Source: Caprella mutica (taxonomy: Eukaryota > Arthropoda > Malacostraca > Amphipoda > Caprellidae). From it: a stretch of DNA of 64,000 nt. Of the stretch, positions 10,058-21,060 are shown piece by piece (the first letter of the stretch is position 1; each line of letters opens with the position of its first letter). The stretch lies in the NCBI GenBank assembly GCA_947561585.1, contig CANNZV010003233.1, forward strand, positions 1 through 64,000, in the 5' to 3' direction. Under the pieces are notes generated by a model. It had not been told where the DNA came from, made no database searches, and saw only the letters and a program-made list of their open reading frames with translations. A program made the position numbers and the translations under genes.

Positions 10058-13000
10058 TCAATCATCAGTATCGGAGTCATTGGCTAGAATAATATTAGAT
10101 GATGAAGTCAGATCCAATTGAGTGGAATTCAAACATCTCTTGAATATAAAAGTCCCTTTCCGTCTTTTAGGAGACTCTGTAACTAGAGGGTTACAATCCT
10201 CATTCTCAGGAATATAAGACATATTAACACTTACGTCAGATTCATCATTATTAACATCTACAACAGATTCATCATTATTAGCCTCTACGTGAGATTCGTC
10301 CCCTCTATCCGCTTGATTATTAGAAGTCATGTTAGTCATAGAGGATGGTTGTTTGCGTAGATTGGCAGCGTCACTACGTTGCGATTTGGCTTGAGTGCCG
10401 TTATTGTGAACAGTTGTTTGGGAGGCGAATATGGAGGGTATGAGGGTCGCAAGGACAAACTTTGCTCGGTAGAAAGGCTCGTTCTCCACACAGAATATGA
10501 TGGGACTGAAAAGAAACAAAGATATTAAGTACGGTCATCATAAATAGGGTAAGTTCTTGAGTAATTAGGGTAAGTATAATTTAAAGGTCCTCTTCAGACT
10601 CTAGGAAAATAAATGAGTTTATAACATAATATTATAGAACTAAGGTCTAGGATCATTAATATTAATATACAAACCGTATACAAATAGGTTCAGAAAAGAT
10701 TTTACTCATTTTTTTTTAATTTTATAAACACAATGCGTTAAAAATATCAAGTAGCTAAATGTATAAACGTTTCTATAATAAGTTTCGCCAATTTTATAAC
10801 TTTACAGGAATATTTAAATGATTAAACCTGCCTAGTTGACATTCAAAACTAATAGCGTACAGTCTTTTTCTTTGGACTGAAAATTAGCAAGACGGAAGAA
10901 AAACAGGTAGCTAGCTATTGTAGAGATTTGATAATAAAAAATCTTCATAAGAAAATTTAAAAACATATAGAATAAAAAAATATGCTATCAAATTTCATGG
11001 GATTTGCAGCAAAATGATAGAAACCTTAACTATAATGATAACTCTGTATTTAATTGCAAACATTGCTTGCTTTGATTAATTAAATGACCACAAAGCGGAG
11101 AAGACTTTAATAATATGGCATATGCTCATAACGAGGTAATATTTTTCAAAGTAAACCATATATTCAATAGCTAGTGATCAAGAATAAAACTGTCCCATTA
11201 CTTACCAATTAGTTTTAGGACTAAAGGTAGAAAAAAGGATAATGTTATTTACCAAATGTAATTGGTATGTAATTGAATAAAAAGTAAATTGTGGTACATA
11301 AGAAATAAGTAACATTAGACATTTCCCGGCAAAATAAAAACTATTTCTAAGAACAAACCAATCGCATAGGCAAATACTGAAGTGAGAGAAAGATACACTT
11401 CCACACTTGCATTCCCCAGCGCCGCCTTTAAAAAAATACCCATGGCAAAAATTTAAGCTGCAATTGATTTTAACGGAGCCCTTCAAACTTGCGCTTTTTT
11501 AATACCAGCATTTTTTCTAACGCAAGTGTGAAAGGCTCTGTTAAAATCAATTGAAGCTAAACTTTTTGCCATGAGCATTTTTTTAAAGGCGGCGTTGAGA
11601 AACAAGTGTGAAGGGGGCCTAACTAAGAAAAAAAAATTAATTAAAAGTACATCAATAATAATATGGCACTAGGGTCATTTCCGAGATTTAATCATGTAAG
11701 AAAAAATATATTATTTAACTTTTTAATAGGTAGTATACATATTGAAAACTGAAGGTACATGAATACCTACCAACTGAAATAACTACAGCTTTTTAACATT
11801 AATTTAAAACAATTCAAGTTTAATTTAAAATAAGTCAAGTTTGATTTAAAATAAATCAAGTTTAATTTAAAATAAATCAAGTTTGATTTAAAATAAATCA
11901 AGTTTGATTTAAAATAAATCAAGTTTAATTTAAAATAAATCAAGTTTAATTTAAAATAAATCAAGTTTAATTTAAAATAATTGAAGTTATATTTAAAATA
12001 AATCGACTTTAATTTTAAATAGTTCCAAGTTTAATTTAAAAAAAAATGAAGTTTAATTATATTAGTAATGGGAGGGAATGAGATCATGAGAGTATACCAT
12101 AATCTTTCATTGTCCACCCAAATCTTTCATTGTCCACTCTTATCTTTCATTGTCCACCCAAATCTTTCATTGTCCACCCAAATCTTTCATTGTCCACTCT
12201 TATCTTTCATTGTCCACTCTTATCTTTCATTGTCCACTCTTATCTTTCATTGTCCACTCTTATCTTTCATTGTCCACTCTTATCTTTCATTGTCCACTCT
12301 TATCTTTCATTGTCCACTCTTATCTTTCATCGTCCACTCTTATCTTTCTTTTTCCATTCTTATCTTTCATTGTCCACTCTTATCTTTCATTGCCCACCAT
12401 AATCTTTCATTGTCCACCCAAATCTTTCATTGTCCACCCAAATCTTTCATTGTCCACCCAAATCTTTCATTGCCCACTATAATCTTTGATTGCCTACCAT
12501 AATCTTTGATTGCCTACCATAATCTTTGATTGCCTACCATAATCTTTGATTGCCTACCATAATATTTTCTTGCCCACCATAATCTTTCATTGCCCACCAT
12601 AATCTTTCATTGCCCACCATAATCTTTCATTGCCCACCATAATCTTTCATTGCCCACCATAATGTTCCATTGCTCACTTCTCTCATCTCACTAAATTCTC
12701 ACTTCATTTCTCTCATCTCATCTAACTAAATTCTCACTTCATTTCTCTCATCTCATCTAACTAAATTCTCACTACTGTCATTTCATTTCTCTCACTTCTC
12801 TCATCTTAATTCTCACTTCTCTAATTTCACTACTCTCATGATCTCATTCCCTCCAATTACTAATATAATGATATTAGTGCAGAGCTTCCTATGTGTGATA
12901 TCGAGGGCCCATAGACTTTTATTTTAAATTAAACTTCATTTTTTTTTAATTAAACTTGAATTTTTTTCAATTAAACTTGAATTTTTTAAAATTAAAGTTG

Positions 13001-16000
13001 AACTATTTTAAATATAACTTGACTTATTTTAAATTAAACTTGACTTATTTTAAATTAAACTTGACTTATTTTAAATTAAACTTGAATTGTTTTAAAGCAT
13101 ATTTTTGATGCACCATTTTTTCTCAAATGAATTTCACTAAAGCCACTTCAGATTAAAATGCCTGTACCAAGCTCGAAAGATATTGTTCACCACTTCTCTA
13201 TACTGTGGATTCATCTAGGAGCTCAACATCAGTTTCAGAACCAAAGGCCATATCGCTGATGTTAGAAAGAAATTAAATACAAGGGACTGGAAGAAGCAGT
13301 CGGAAAGGAAAGTGGCTCCATGAACAAAGTCACTTACCACCAGTCTGTGAAAATGATCATGGATGTAGAAAAGCTACTCCGTGAATGCAGTCACTTACCA
13401 AGGAATGTGACGAAAAGGAACACAGAAATCGGTGACTGCACTCACGCATGGAAGAGGAAAATGAAGAGGTGATAGTAAATGAAACCTACGAGTCTACCTA
13501 ACACATAAATCTAAGACCTCGACGTTGAAGAGCATAACCCTAGCGCTATACTTCAAAACTTCATTGCAAGTAGTGTTAAAAAATTATAAACATGGTAAAA
13601 ATGAAAAAAAAAACGACAACACATTATCCAAATTACAACAGTTCGGGGCACAAGGAACATCACTCCCTTTTCTTCCATTCCCCACAGAATAGAACCCCTG
13701 TTGGTTGAAATTTATCCCATACTAGTTTCTGAAGATAAACTTTTTATCCATTATACCAATCTGAAAGCTTATAGTTCTATTTGAAGCTACAGAAAGTTGT
13801 TCTTTTTATACTTAGAGTAATCATTGGACAGTTTAAAATATTAGATCATATAAGAATTGGGGATATAATAATTAAAATTACAGTTGAAAAATAATTATTG
13901 AAGACATGAAACTGTTCAGTAATTTAGACTAAAAATAAAATAAAAAAAATATAAGAAAATTTCATAGTTAGCCACTAAAAAATTCTTAATTTTTTTATTG
14001 TTTTAATATTTGATGAGTGGAAATAATGGTGTAGCTACAGTATATTCATAACTTTGATAATTATTTGTTTTCCAATTCATTAACAATTATGGTCAGCTCA
14101 GATCAGCTTCCTGACTTACTTTTCAAATTTTCAAAATGTTTTTAGCTAATTATACTCAAAACGTTTTCATCTAATTCTAAAAATGTTTTTTTTTATTAAT
14201 TTTCAATATGTTTTTATTAATTTTCAATATGTTTTTATTAATTTTCAATATGTTTTTATTAATTTTCAAAATGTTCTTTTTAATTTTCAAAATATATATA
14301 TTTTTTTAAATTTTTCTTTTTAATTTTCAAAATAATTATACATCTTTTCTTTAATTTTCAAAATAATTTTCATTATATAAGGTAGACACTTACCTAGATG
14401 GTTGAGAAAAGGAGGCAGTGACTGGGAGGTGAAATGAGTCCGTGAATGTAAGCAAAGACCGCAATTCCTTCAAACAGAAAACAACTTCCGAGTCGCCAGC
14501 AATCTGATAATCGTCAAACTCTTCCCTCTCCAGAACCATCTCCGTTCTGATTACTTTTGACAGATCTAACTCATCATCGATATAGTTCTTGAGGGCGGTG
14601 CTAGCATTGGAAGTAGCGATGCAAACTTCTCCCTGAGACGATTGGAAATTTAGGAACACATCGTTCAGAAATTTGGACCTGGTAGTTATCTTGTGGGTGC
14701 ACTGCGACTCATTGAAGACTGCTTTCAAACTCTCGCATTCGATGAAAGAGAGGATGTAACTTCGGGTGATTGTGTACTTACAGTTCAGCTGAAATTGAAA
14801 ATCACAATAGTAGTAAATAGCTGGAGAGAATGAACATATGAGCAAACAATTAATTAACCCTTTCACACCCAATGGGACATATTTGTCCCATAATGTTTTC
14901 GTACATGATACAATGTAGTTAATTTTATTCAATTAAAATTAAAAATGATGTTTACCGTAATATTTTGATTGGCCAAATCTTTGTGCATTTAGGTATATAA
15001 TGAATTTGATTAATTCACTTTGTTTGCACTTTGAAGCATATAACATAACCAAAAAATAAACAAATTATGCCATAGAGTCAGAAGTTCTTGAATGTCATAA
15101 GAAGAATGAATTGTTAATTATCAAATATTGATTATGCAAAAAGAAGAGTGAAAGGGTCAAAAAAGAATACCTGTATGATGAGTCTAGCATTGGCATCGTC
15201 TAACGATAACTTGACTCGTTCAACACTTTTATCGACTGAAGATAAACACTTGAAGGCATTCAAGAATGATTTCATGCAGACTTTGCAATTGACTTCGTCA
15301 TTACTTGAATGGTCAACTCCTTCAAACTGAGAGAAAAACTGATTCTCAAAGAAGAATGAAGCAAATGCGGAATGGGATGAGTTTGCTGTTCTGAATGACA
15401 CGCCTGTGGAGAAAAAAAATAGTTGAATAAGAAGTTTAACACCTGCTTTCAAAGTATTATCAAGCTTTAAAAAAATAGTCAACATGGAATTAAGTGCCCT
15501 ACCACCAATCAGGGACAAACTCATGTATGCAGAAAAACTACAAAGAGAACAGTGATTGAAAATAGTTTAGATTTATTGCAATAGAGAATGTTTTACATAT
15601 AGGTAGGTACTAAAGACACTCGTACATACCTTGTAAATTAGGTTCCACATACAACTCATCTCCCAATTTGGCCAAGGAGTGGACAGCTCGAGCAAACACT
15701 GATGGGTAATATCAAATGGCATTAGTAACATAATGGAGAGGAATGTTTTAGTCAAGAGTTCAAAAAATGCTTTGCATCTAAAGGTCATAATGCTGACATC
15801 AATAGAAAATTAAATACAAAAGACTCAAGAAAGAAAGTGGCTCCAGGAGCAAAAATACATACCACCAGTCTGTGACAATGCTCATAGATGCAAAAAAGCT
15901 ACTCCATTAACAAAGTCATCTTCCAGCAGTCTATGACAATGCTGATGGATGCAGAAAAGTTACTCTACGAACAAAGTCACCTACCAGCAGTCTGTGACAA

Positions 16001-16270
16001 TGCTCATGGATGCAGAAATAAGGCTCATTCACCGCCTAATTTTCAATGTCCAGTTTACAGGTAAATGAATGGAAAGCAAATTTGTAAACTATACTAGCGA
16101 TGCTAGCCCCTTCCATTCATTTAACCGAGATTAATTGAACAGAGCAGTGAAAACGTGTAGATGAAACTACTAGATAGTATAGGCTTAAAGGAGGTGAATT
16201 TTATGGTCAGATTAAGCATTTCAATTTCACACTAACCTTTGATATGATCTCCAATAATCACAGCTTTCAT
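10058..16270 (-). CDS. RAD9: Cell-cycle checkpoint protein RAD9, complete, five exons
   Basis: RAD9 is the PCNA-like subunit of the RAD9-RAD1-HUS1 (9-1-1) clamp, loaded at damaged DNA to activate ATR through TopBP1. Exons on the minus strand are 16270-16237, 15698-15630, 15403-15171, 14788-14394 and 10505-10058. Phases match across all junctions, giving 392 aa; human RAD9A has 391. The start MKAVIIGDHIK and the following VHSLAKLGDELYVEP align with the human N-terminus. KSFLNAFKCL, FIECESLKAVF, VVFCLKELRSLLTFTDS and KFVLATL are further landmarks. The tail is long and polar, with a basic patch PKRRK and an acidic end NDSDTDD. That end resembles the CK2-phosphorylated TopBP1-binding end of vertebrate RAD9. 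Intron 4 (3.9 kb) contains two foldback elements and a MITE. Identity is confident; the tail's phosphorylation is inferred. Confidence 0.93.
11385..11620. mobile_element. Hairpin (foldback) MITE in RAD9 intron 4
   Basis: Two arms of about 95 bp are inverted copies. The left includes GCGCCGCCTTTAAAAAAAT and TTGATTTTAACGGAGCC. The right includes TCTGTTAAAATCAATTGAAG and TTTTTAAAGGCGGCG. The loop is about 35 bp. The outer end reads AAGTGTGAAGGGGGCC. The open frame at 11202-11486 is unrelated to any protein I know. Confidence 0.7.
11785..13100. mobile_element. Foldback element whose arms and loop are tandem repeats
   Basis: The left arm (11785-12060) is a 21-bp tandem array with unit close to CAAGTTTAATTTAAAATAAAT. 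The right arm (about 12925-13100) is the same type of array inverted. Just inside, 12065-12098 (GAGGGAATGAGATCATGAGA) is matched in inverse orientation at 12832-12860. The loop is a separate 20-bp array (12104-12660), unit TATCTTTCATTGTCCACTCT, followed by a TCTCATCTAACTAAATTCTC array. The geometry is like Drosophila foldback or Galileo elements. The frames open through it are by-products of repeat periodicity. Confidence 0.75.
12104..12660 (+). repeat. 20-bp minisatellite, about 28 copies
   Basis: The unit is TATCTTTCATTGTCCACTCT, with variant blocks ending CACCCA, CACCAT or CTACCAT that occur in runs, as expected from local homogenisation. It forms the loop of the foldback element described above. 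Three overlapping open frames (12068-12502, 12130-12402 and 12150-12482) are artefacts of the array. Confidence 0.9.
13190..13690. repeat. Dispersed ~470-bp repeat, copy 2 (inverse of 6225-6700)
   Basis: AACCAAAGGCCATATCGCTG and AAGGGACTGGAAGAAGCAG, among others, are reverse complements of the first copy. It shows no protein similarity. It lies in RAD9 intron 4, downstream of the foldback element. Confidence 0.7.
13813..13935. mobile_element. Degraded MITE, GGGTAAGTTCC family
   Basis: TTAGAGTAATCATTGGACAG at the left is answered by AAACTGTTCAGTAATTTAG at the right, in inverse orientation. The inner CATATAAG motif of the family is present on the left side. Confidence 0.5.
14165..14385. repeat. 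AT-rich tandem repeat, ~21-bp unit
   Basis: The unit is approximately TTTTTATTAATTTTCAATATG. It is clear for about five copies and then degenerates to TTTTAATTTTCAAAATA. It directly abuts the 3' end of RAD9 exon 4. Confidence 0.75.
15780..16025. repeat. Dispersed ~470-bp repeat, partial copy 3
   Basis: The ~65-bp inner block, with CAGTCTGTGACAATGCTCAT and AAAGTCACCTACCAGCAG, occurs three times in a row. It lies in RAD9 intron 1. Confidence 0.65.
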
Positions 16271-16844
16271 CTTCCAATTTATGATTCATCAGCAACACAC
16301 AAGATCTTATAAAGTTTCATAAAGATATTTCCCTTCAAGAAAAAAACTATGCTAATTGATCAATTTATAATCTTACAGAATATGTGGTGTAATTTTGGAA
16401 ATTCATCATAATTAATCTCCTTAACCATTTAATGCCTGAGACATGTTGTAGACTAAATTTTTTTTTTGATAGAACAATGTTAGATAGATAACCTTTTTAA
16501 GAAAAAATCTTAAAAAAAACACTTAATCTTTAATAAAAACTAATGCCATTCGGGGAAAAACATTTGGGTGGTTCAAAATCTGAATTCATTAGGTGGCATG
16601 ACATGATAACCTACATTTTTTTCACACTTCTTATTGCTAGAAAATAATTATATTGAGTAAATCTAGACAATATTTGATGTTTTTTCTAATGTCCTCCCCA
16701 AAGGATATTGGGCATTAAAGTTTTAACTCAGGAAGCAACAAGATATTTTTCATCTTTTTTTAAATGAAATATTGATCATATAAATCATTTTTGGTACCTA
16801 TAAGCAGCCTCAACTTTTACAAAGCTATATGCATAATTGAAACA

Positions 16845-19020
16845 AAAGAGGCATTCCATGACAAGTGGACCAAAAAATATGAAATTTAACATCACAACTC
16901 CCTCAGATTCGCATGAAGGTTGGTACAAAGGGTTCTTGTGTCCAAAAAACTCTATTTTGAGAATCTCAGCTCACTAGCTCTTATAGGTCGAAAGTTACCT
17001 TGTGAACTTTTGAAAAAAAGGGCAAAATGCCTTGACATCACCATATTTGAGAGATCATAACTTTCTTATTATTAGCTCTAGAACAAAAAGTTTAGCATGT
17101 GTTTCGTTCAGAATAAGCTGGACAATCTTTCTAGGCATACAAAATTTTATTATTTTAATTTTTTGAATGAAAAAGGGCACTTACTCTCTCTGACATTGAC
17201 CTTTACTCTCAAAAGCCCCACCTGACAAAAAAATTATCGAATCAAAAAAAGTAGATTGACTACTTTGCTATAGGTTGTACAGTTAATATTTACTACAATT
17301 GATAGGGATTAGGAATATATTTGAGCTGAAACAGGTGCGTTAGACAAAAAAAATATAAAAGTACAAAAAAAATCATAATTTTGAAAAGTTAAATTGAAGT
17401 AGAGTTTCACAAATTACAAATTTATTACTATTTATTAAAGTTTATAAATATTTACTAATATTAATTAATATTTGCTAGTGTTTATCAATATTCATTAATA
17501 TTACTAATATTAAGGGGACCGTACTTAGTTTTCGGAAATATTTTTATTACACTTATATAAAATGGAATTTCCAATCGTTTTTGTTCTTGACATTTTTTCG
17601 ATTAGACTCATAGAAAACGAGTTATTCGAATTTCGAACGTATTTCGACCTCTTTCGAAAAAAGCCTAAGGCTCATACAATTTTTAAGCTACGGCATTGAG
17701 GTTACTTGCATTCGATTCCCCAGGAAATTATCTAGAGCAATAGAAGCTTGTTTTTTTGATTTTCGAATTATTTTTCGAAATATTGATTTTTTCGTGAAAA
17801 AAAGTAAAAATTACCATTTTTTTCTTACAAAATTCAATATTTTGAAAAATAATTTTTAATCGAAAAAAAACAAGCTCCCTAAGCTCTAGAGAATTTCATG
17901 AAAAAATGAATGCAAAAAACCCCAATGTCTTAACTTTAAAACTCTAAAAGCCTTAGGGTTTTGAATACCAAGATTTTTCGGTTTAGAGAAGTGCCATAAA
18001 AATGCATTCAAAGTTGGAGTGCAGCTGTCTGCGCTGTGACATGCGACATCCTGTACTTATGAGATATCGAGAGTGACTGAACCCGTATATCTGTCAATCG
18101 CTATTGTATAGTCTCAGCAGCAAGAACTATACCAGATATGGCGAGATAATTAATTATTACGAATTATTAGTGGCCGATAGGATGTGCATAACCATCTAGC
18201 GCCGCTCCGATTCTCGCCGCACCCCCCTCCCTTTCTCTCTTCCCTCAGTAGGTAATCGTCGCACTAGAGCTCTGATATTTCACTCAAACATCTGGAAAGG
18301 TACTAGGTAGCTATTTACGAAATAAAAAAAATGATAAAATTAGGTGATATTCCCAAGTATGGTCCCTTTAAGTAATGTTTACTAATATTAATTAATTTTT
18401 ACTAACATTCATTAATATTAAGTTATTAATATTTACTACTATTTAACTTAGTATATATTTAACATTAGTGAATTTAATATTGGTAAATATTAGTAATTAT
18501 TTATAAATAAGAGTGATCATTAATAAATAATAGTAGGTATTAATAAAAAAAGAATGACTATTTATAAATAATAGTAAATATTAAAAAACAATAGTAACTA
18601 TTATTAAATAATAGTACCTTTGTGTGAATTTGTGAAACTCTAATTCAATTTAACTATTCTAAATTATGTTTTTTTCTTGTAATTTTATATTTTTTTGTCT
18701 AACGCACCTGTTGGAGCTCAAATATACCCTCAAATTCATAATCCCTATTAATAGCAGTAAATATTAACTTTCAAACCTATAGTAAAGTAGCCAATCTACA
18801 TTTTTGTTCCAATCTACATTTTTTTGTCATTCAAAAAATTAAAATAAGATTTTGTAAACCAAGAAAGATTGCCTAGCTTATTCTGAACAAAAACATGCTA
18901 AAATAAATTCTCAAAATAGAGTTTTTTGGGCACAAGAACCCTTTGTACCAACTTTCGTGCAAATCTGAGGGGATGAGGTGTTAACCCTTAGTCCACTTGT
19001 CCTGGAATACCCCAAAATTA
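16845..19020. mobile_element. Large foldback element, ~2.2 kb, with a nested insertion
   Basis: The left arm (about 16845-17420) and right arm (about 18620-19020) are inverted copies. GTACAAAGGGTTCTTGTG, CTCTATTTTGAGAAT and CAGGTGCGTTAGACAAAAAA on the left all recur complemented on the right. Between the arms lies an AT-rich array of ATTAATATTTACTA units. It has been split by a second element at about 17513-18372. No open frame of coding quality is present. Confidence 0.75.
17513..18372. mobile_element. Nested element with AAGGGGACCGTACTTAG ends
   Basis: The left terminus is AAGGGGACCGTACTTAGTTT and the right terminus is the complement of AAAGGGACCATACTTGGG. Inner inverted repeats flank TTGATTTTTTCG-like sequence at about 17680-17900. 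It lies inside the array in the loop of the larger foldback element, so it inserted later. Confidence 0.6.
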
Positions 19021-19355
19021 AAAGAGACAATTTTGAATCCAATAGAAAATTCAAATCACTATTTACAAAATTACTATTCAGAGTCCACTCCCAAAGGAAT
19101 TTTGTCCTTCTGTAAATATTAAATTATTCTTTTTTAATGGTAAAATATTGTCTTTACAAAAAACTTTTGTAAAAAGGTTTTGATTAAAATGGATTCTTAA
19201 AAAAAGTCAATCAAAAAATCTTTTTGGCTACAGATGCCTAATATTATTCCTGTTCTGATTACCTAATTCATGATAGCTATTGGATAACGAAATGGGATAA
19301 TAATTCTACTTCAATGATATTTTGATATTATAAATCCTTCCAGTGATGGTGTTGT

Positions 19356-19796
19356 TTATGATGTGAAGTGCTGTGGTGGTGTAGTGTTTGGCTTTGAAAC
19401 CGTGTTGATGACTGTGGTGAGTGATGTTTGGAGTGATGAATGTGTTTGGGAGTATTTTCTCCTAAGTGTTTTGGCTATGGGTGGGAATACTGAGACTGGT
19501 CTGTAAGATGGACTTAAATTTGTGTCTTTGTTGGGTTTTGGTATGACTTTCACCAACTTCCATGTGTGTGGTATGTTGTTTGTGCTGAGTGCAATGTTGT
19601 AGATGTTTGTTAGGTATATGATGGCTAGCGTACCTAGGTGTTTGATGCTGATATTGTCCAGGCCAATTCCTCTCGGCTCACACTTGTAATATTTCAGTCC
19701 CTCAATTAACGCCCGCCTATCTATACCGTCAAAAGGCTTGCAAAAATCAATACTCACCACTACCAGCTTCTCTCTCGCCCTATATCTCTCCTCCAC
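19356..19796 (-). pseudogene. Non-LTR retrotransposon reverse transcriptase, scrambled fragment
   Basis: The 146-codon frame has a clear reverse transcriptase flavour. VVVSIDFCKPFDGIDRRALI resembles the motif around the first catalytic aspartate (D..F), though usual SKAFD reads CKPFD here. The later part, GLDNISIKHLG ... IPHTWKLVKVIPKPNKD ... SYRPVSVFPPIAKTL, is what normally comes before that motif. The motif order is therefore inverted, so the fragment looks like a junction of two LINE copies. Sequence upstream (to about 20400) looks related but is closed by stops. It is not functional. Confidence 0.75.
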
Positions 19797-20468
19797 ACAA
19801 TGTCTAGGCAGAAAAAGTTACTCTTCTTTCCTCCACCTCTCTGTAAAACCTGCCAGTAGGCTTCCCACTTTCACTGTCTTATCCCTCTATCACTGCATAC
19901 TTCTGTTCAGCTGTTTGTAGCTTCACAATAATAGGGGATGGTTTCTCAAACACATTCCCCTCTCTATCCTTTGACTGTCCCCCCTCCCCAACCTTATCAC
20001 TTTCTCCACATTAATATTTTCCTGCCCCAGTTGTGCACCAATCATCTCCTTCAAAAAGTTTCCATAGTCTTCACTCCATGCACAATTATATTACATTCTC
20101 TTTTCCTTTTTTCTTCTTCCTCCTGAACACTGTCATGTACTTCTTTTCTGATACTCTAGTTTTACAATTTCAACACACCCTCTCGGCCTCTCCCCCTTCA
20201 TCTCTCTCGTACCATCAATAAGTTCATCAAATTTTCCCCATTATTTCCCTTCTCAATTCCTATTTTCTCTCTCCAACTTGGCTAACTTCTCTCCAGCTCC
20301 ACTCACCAACCCCCTTACACTCTCCACACACCCACAGATGGGAATTCTTACCACTGAAGTAATCAAAATCTTTCTACTTTAGACCCACACACTCACTAGG
20401 ATACCACATCTCACAAACCTCACATATTCAACCCTGACCATCTCCTACCTCTCCCTGAAGCTCTGTTA

Positions 20469-20704
20469 CCGGTCTGCAAAAGATGCATGAAGTTGTGAAG
20501 TTTATCTGGCGACTATTCTGGCCTTGAAATTAATCCCCTGAATTATTCGGTGACAATTTCTCAATTAATTCCTATGTTTACATATAATTATTGGAGAGTA
20601 TTTTGAGATTTTTGGTCTTTGGAGAGAAATTTGAAAATCTTTGGAGACAAATTGCCCCAAAAATTAAATATCTGGAGACTTATTGTGCATGATTTGCAGA
20701 CTGG
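20469..20704 (+). mobile_element. CCAGTCTG-superfamily MITE, word TTGGAGAGA
   Basis: It starts CCGGTCTGCAAAAGATGC and ends ATGATTTGCAGACTGG. The core AATTAATTCCTATGTTTACA lies near 20564-20583. The word TTGGAGA[GC] is repeated in the right half. The same family occurs at 25298-25514 (inverse) and 59112-59360. The flanks CTCTGTTA and GTCTCTGA do not form a clean duplication. Confidence 0.75.
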
Positions 20705-20844
20705 GTCTCTGACAACCTCCACACTCATCTCAATTTCGGATGGCCACCCCATCCACCTCCAGAGCCTCCACAGAGTAGGTTCCCCCCAAGATACAGTGGC
20801 CGCTTCCCAACATCAGGAGTTTTCCCCCGTGATCGGAGCCCTCC

Positions 20845-21060
20845 AGCCAAGTAAAATAGTGAGGCTCATAAACTCTCCATTTGTCTCTCCAGCTCCCTCC
20901 AAAAATCACTAAATTTCTCTCCAATATGATCAAATTATCATAAATTCTCTCCAAATTAACATAATAGCATAGGATGATATCATGATAGGAGAAAAATAGA
21001 TATTTCTCAAATTTTCACCATTTACAATTGAAGGGCTCAAAATAACTGTCACAATTCATC
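20845..21060 (-). mobile_element. CCAAGTAA-ended element, 5'-truncated copy
   Basis: It begins CCAAGTAAAATAGTGAGG and runs as the reverse complement of the elements at 30090-30316 and 46900-47138, with CTCTCCAAATTAACATAATA and GGGCTCAAAATAACTGTCAC. The far terminus is missing. Open frames here are repeat-derived. Confidence 0.65.

Noticed and set aside
11767..11964. IYFKLNL heptapeptide-repeat frame
   Set aside because: The 21-bp period of the foldback arm keeps the frame open; it is not a coding signal.
12068..12502. 144-aa frame FHCPLLSFIVHS repeats
   Set aside because: It is produced by the 20-bp minisatellite; three overlapping frames are equally open.
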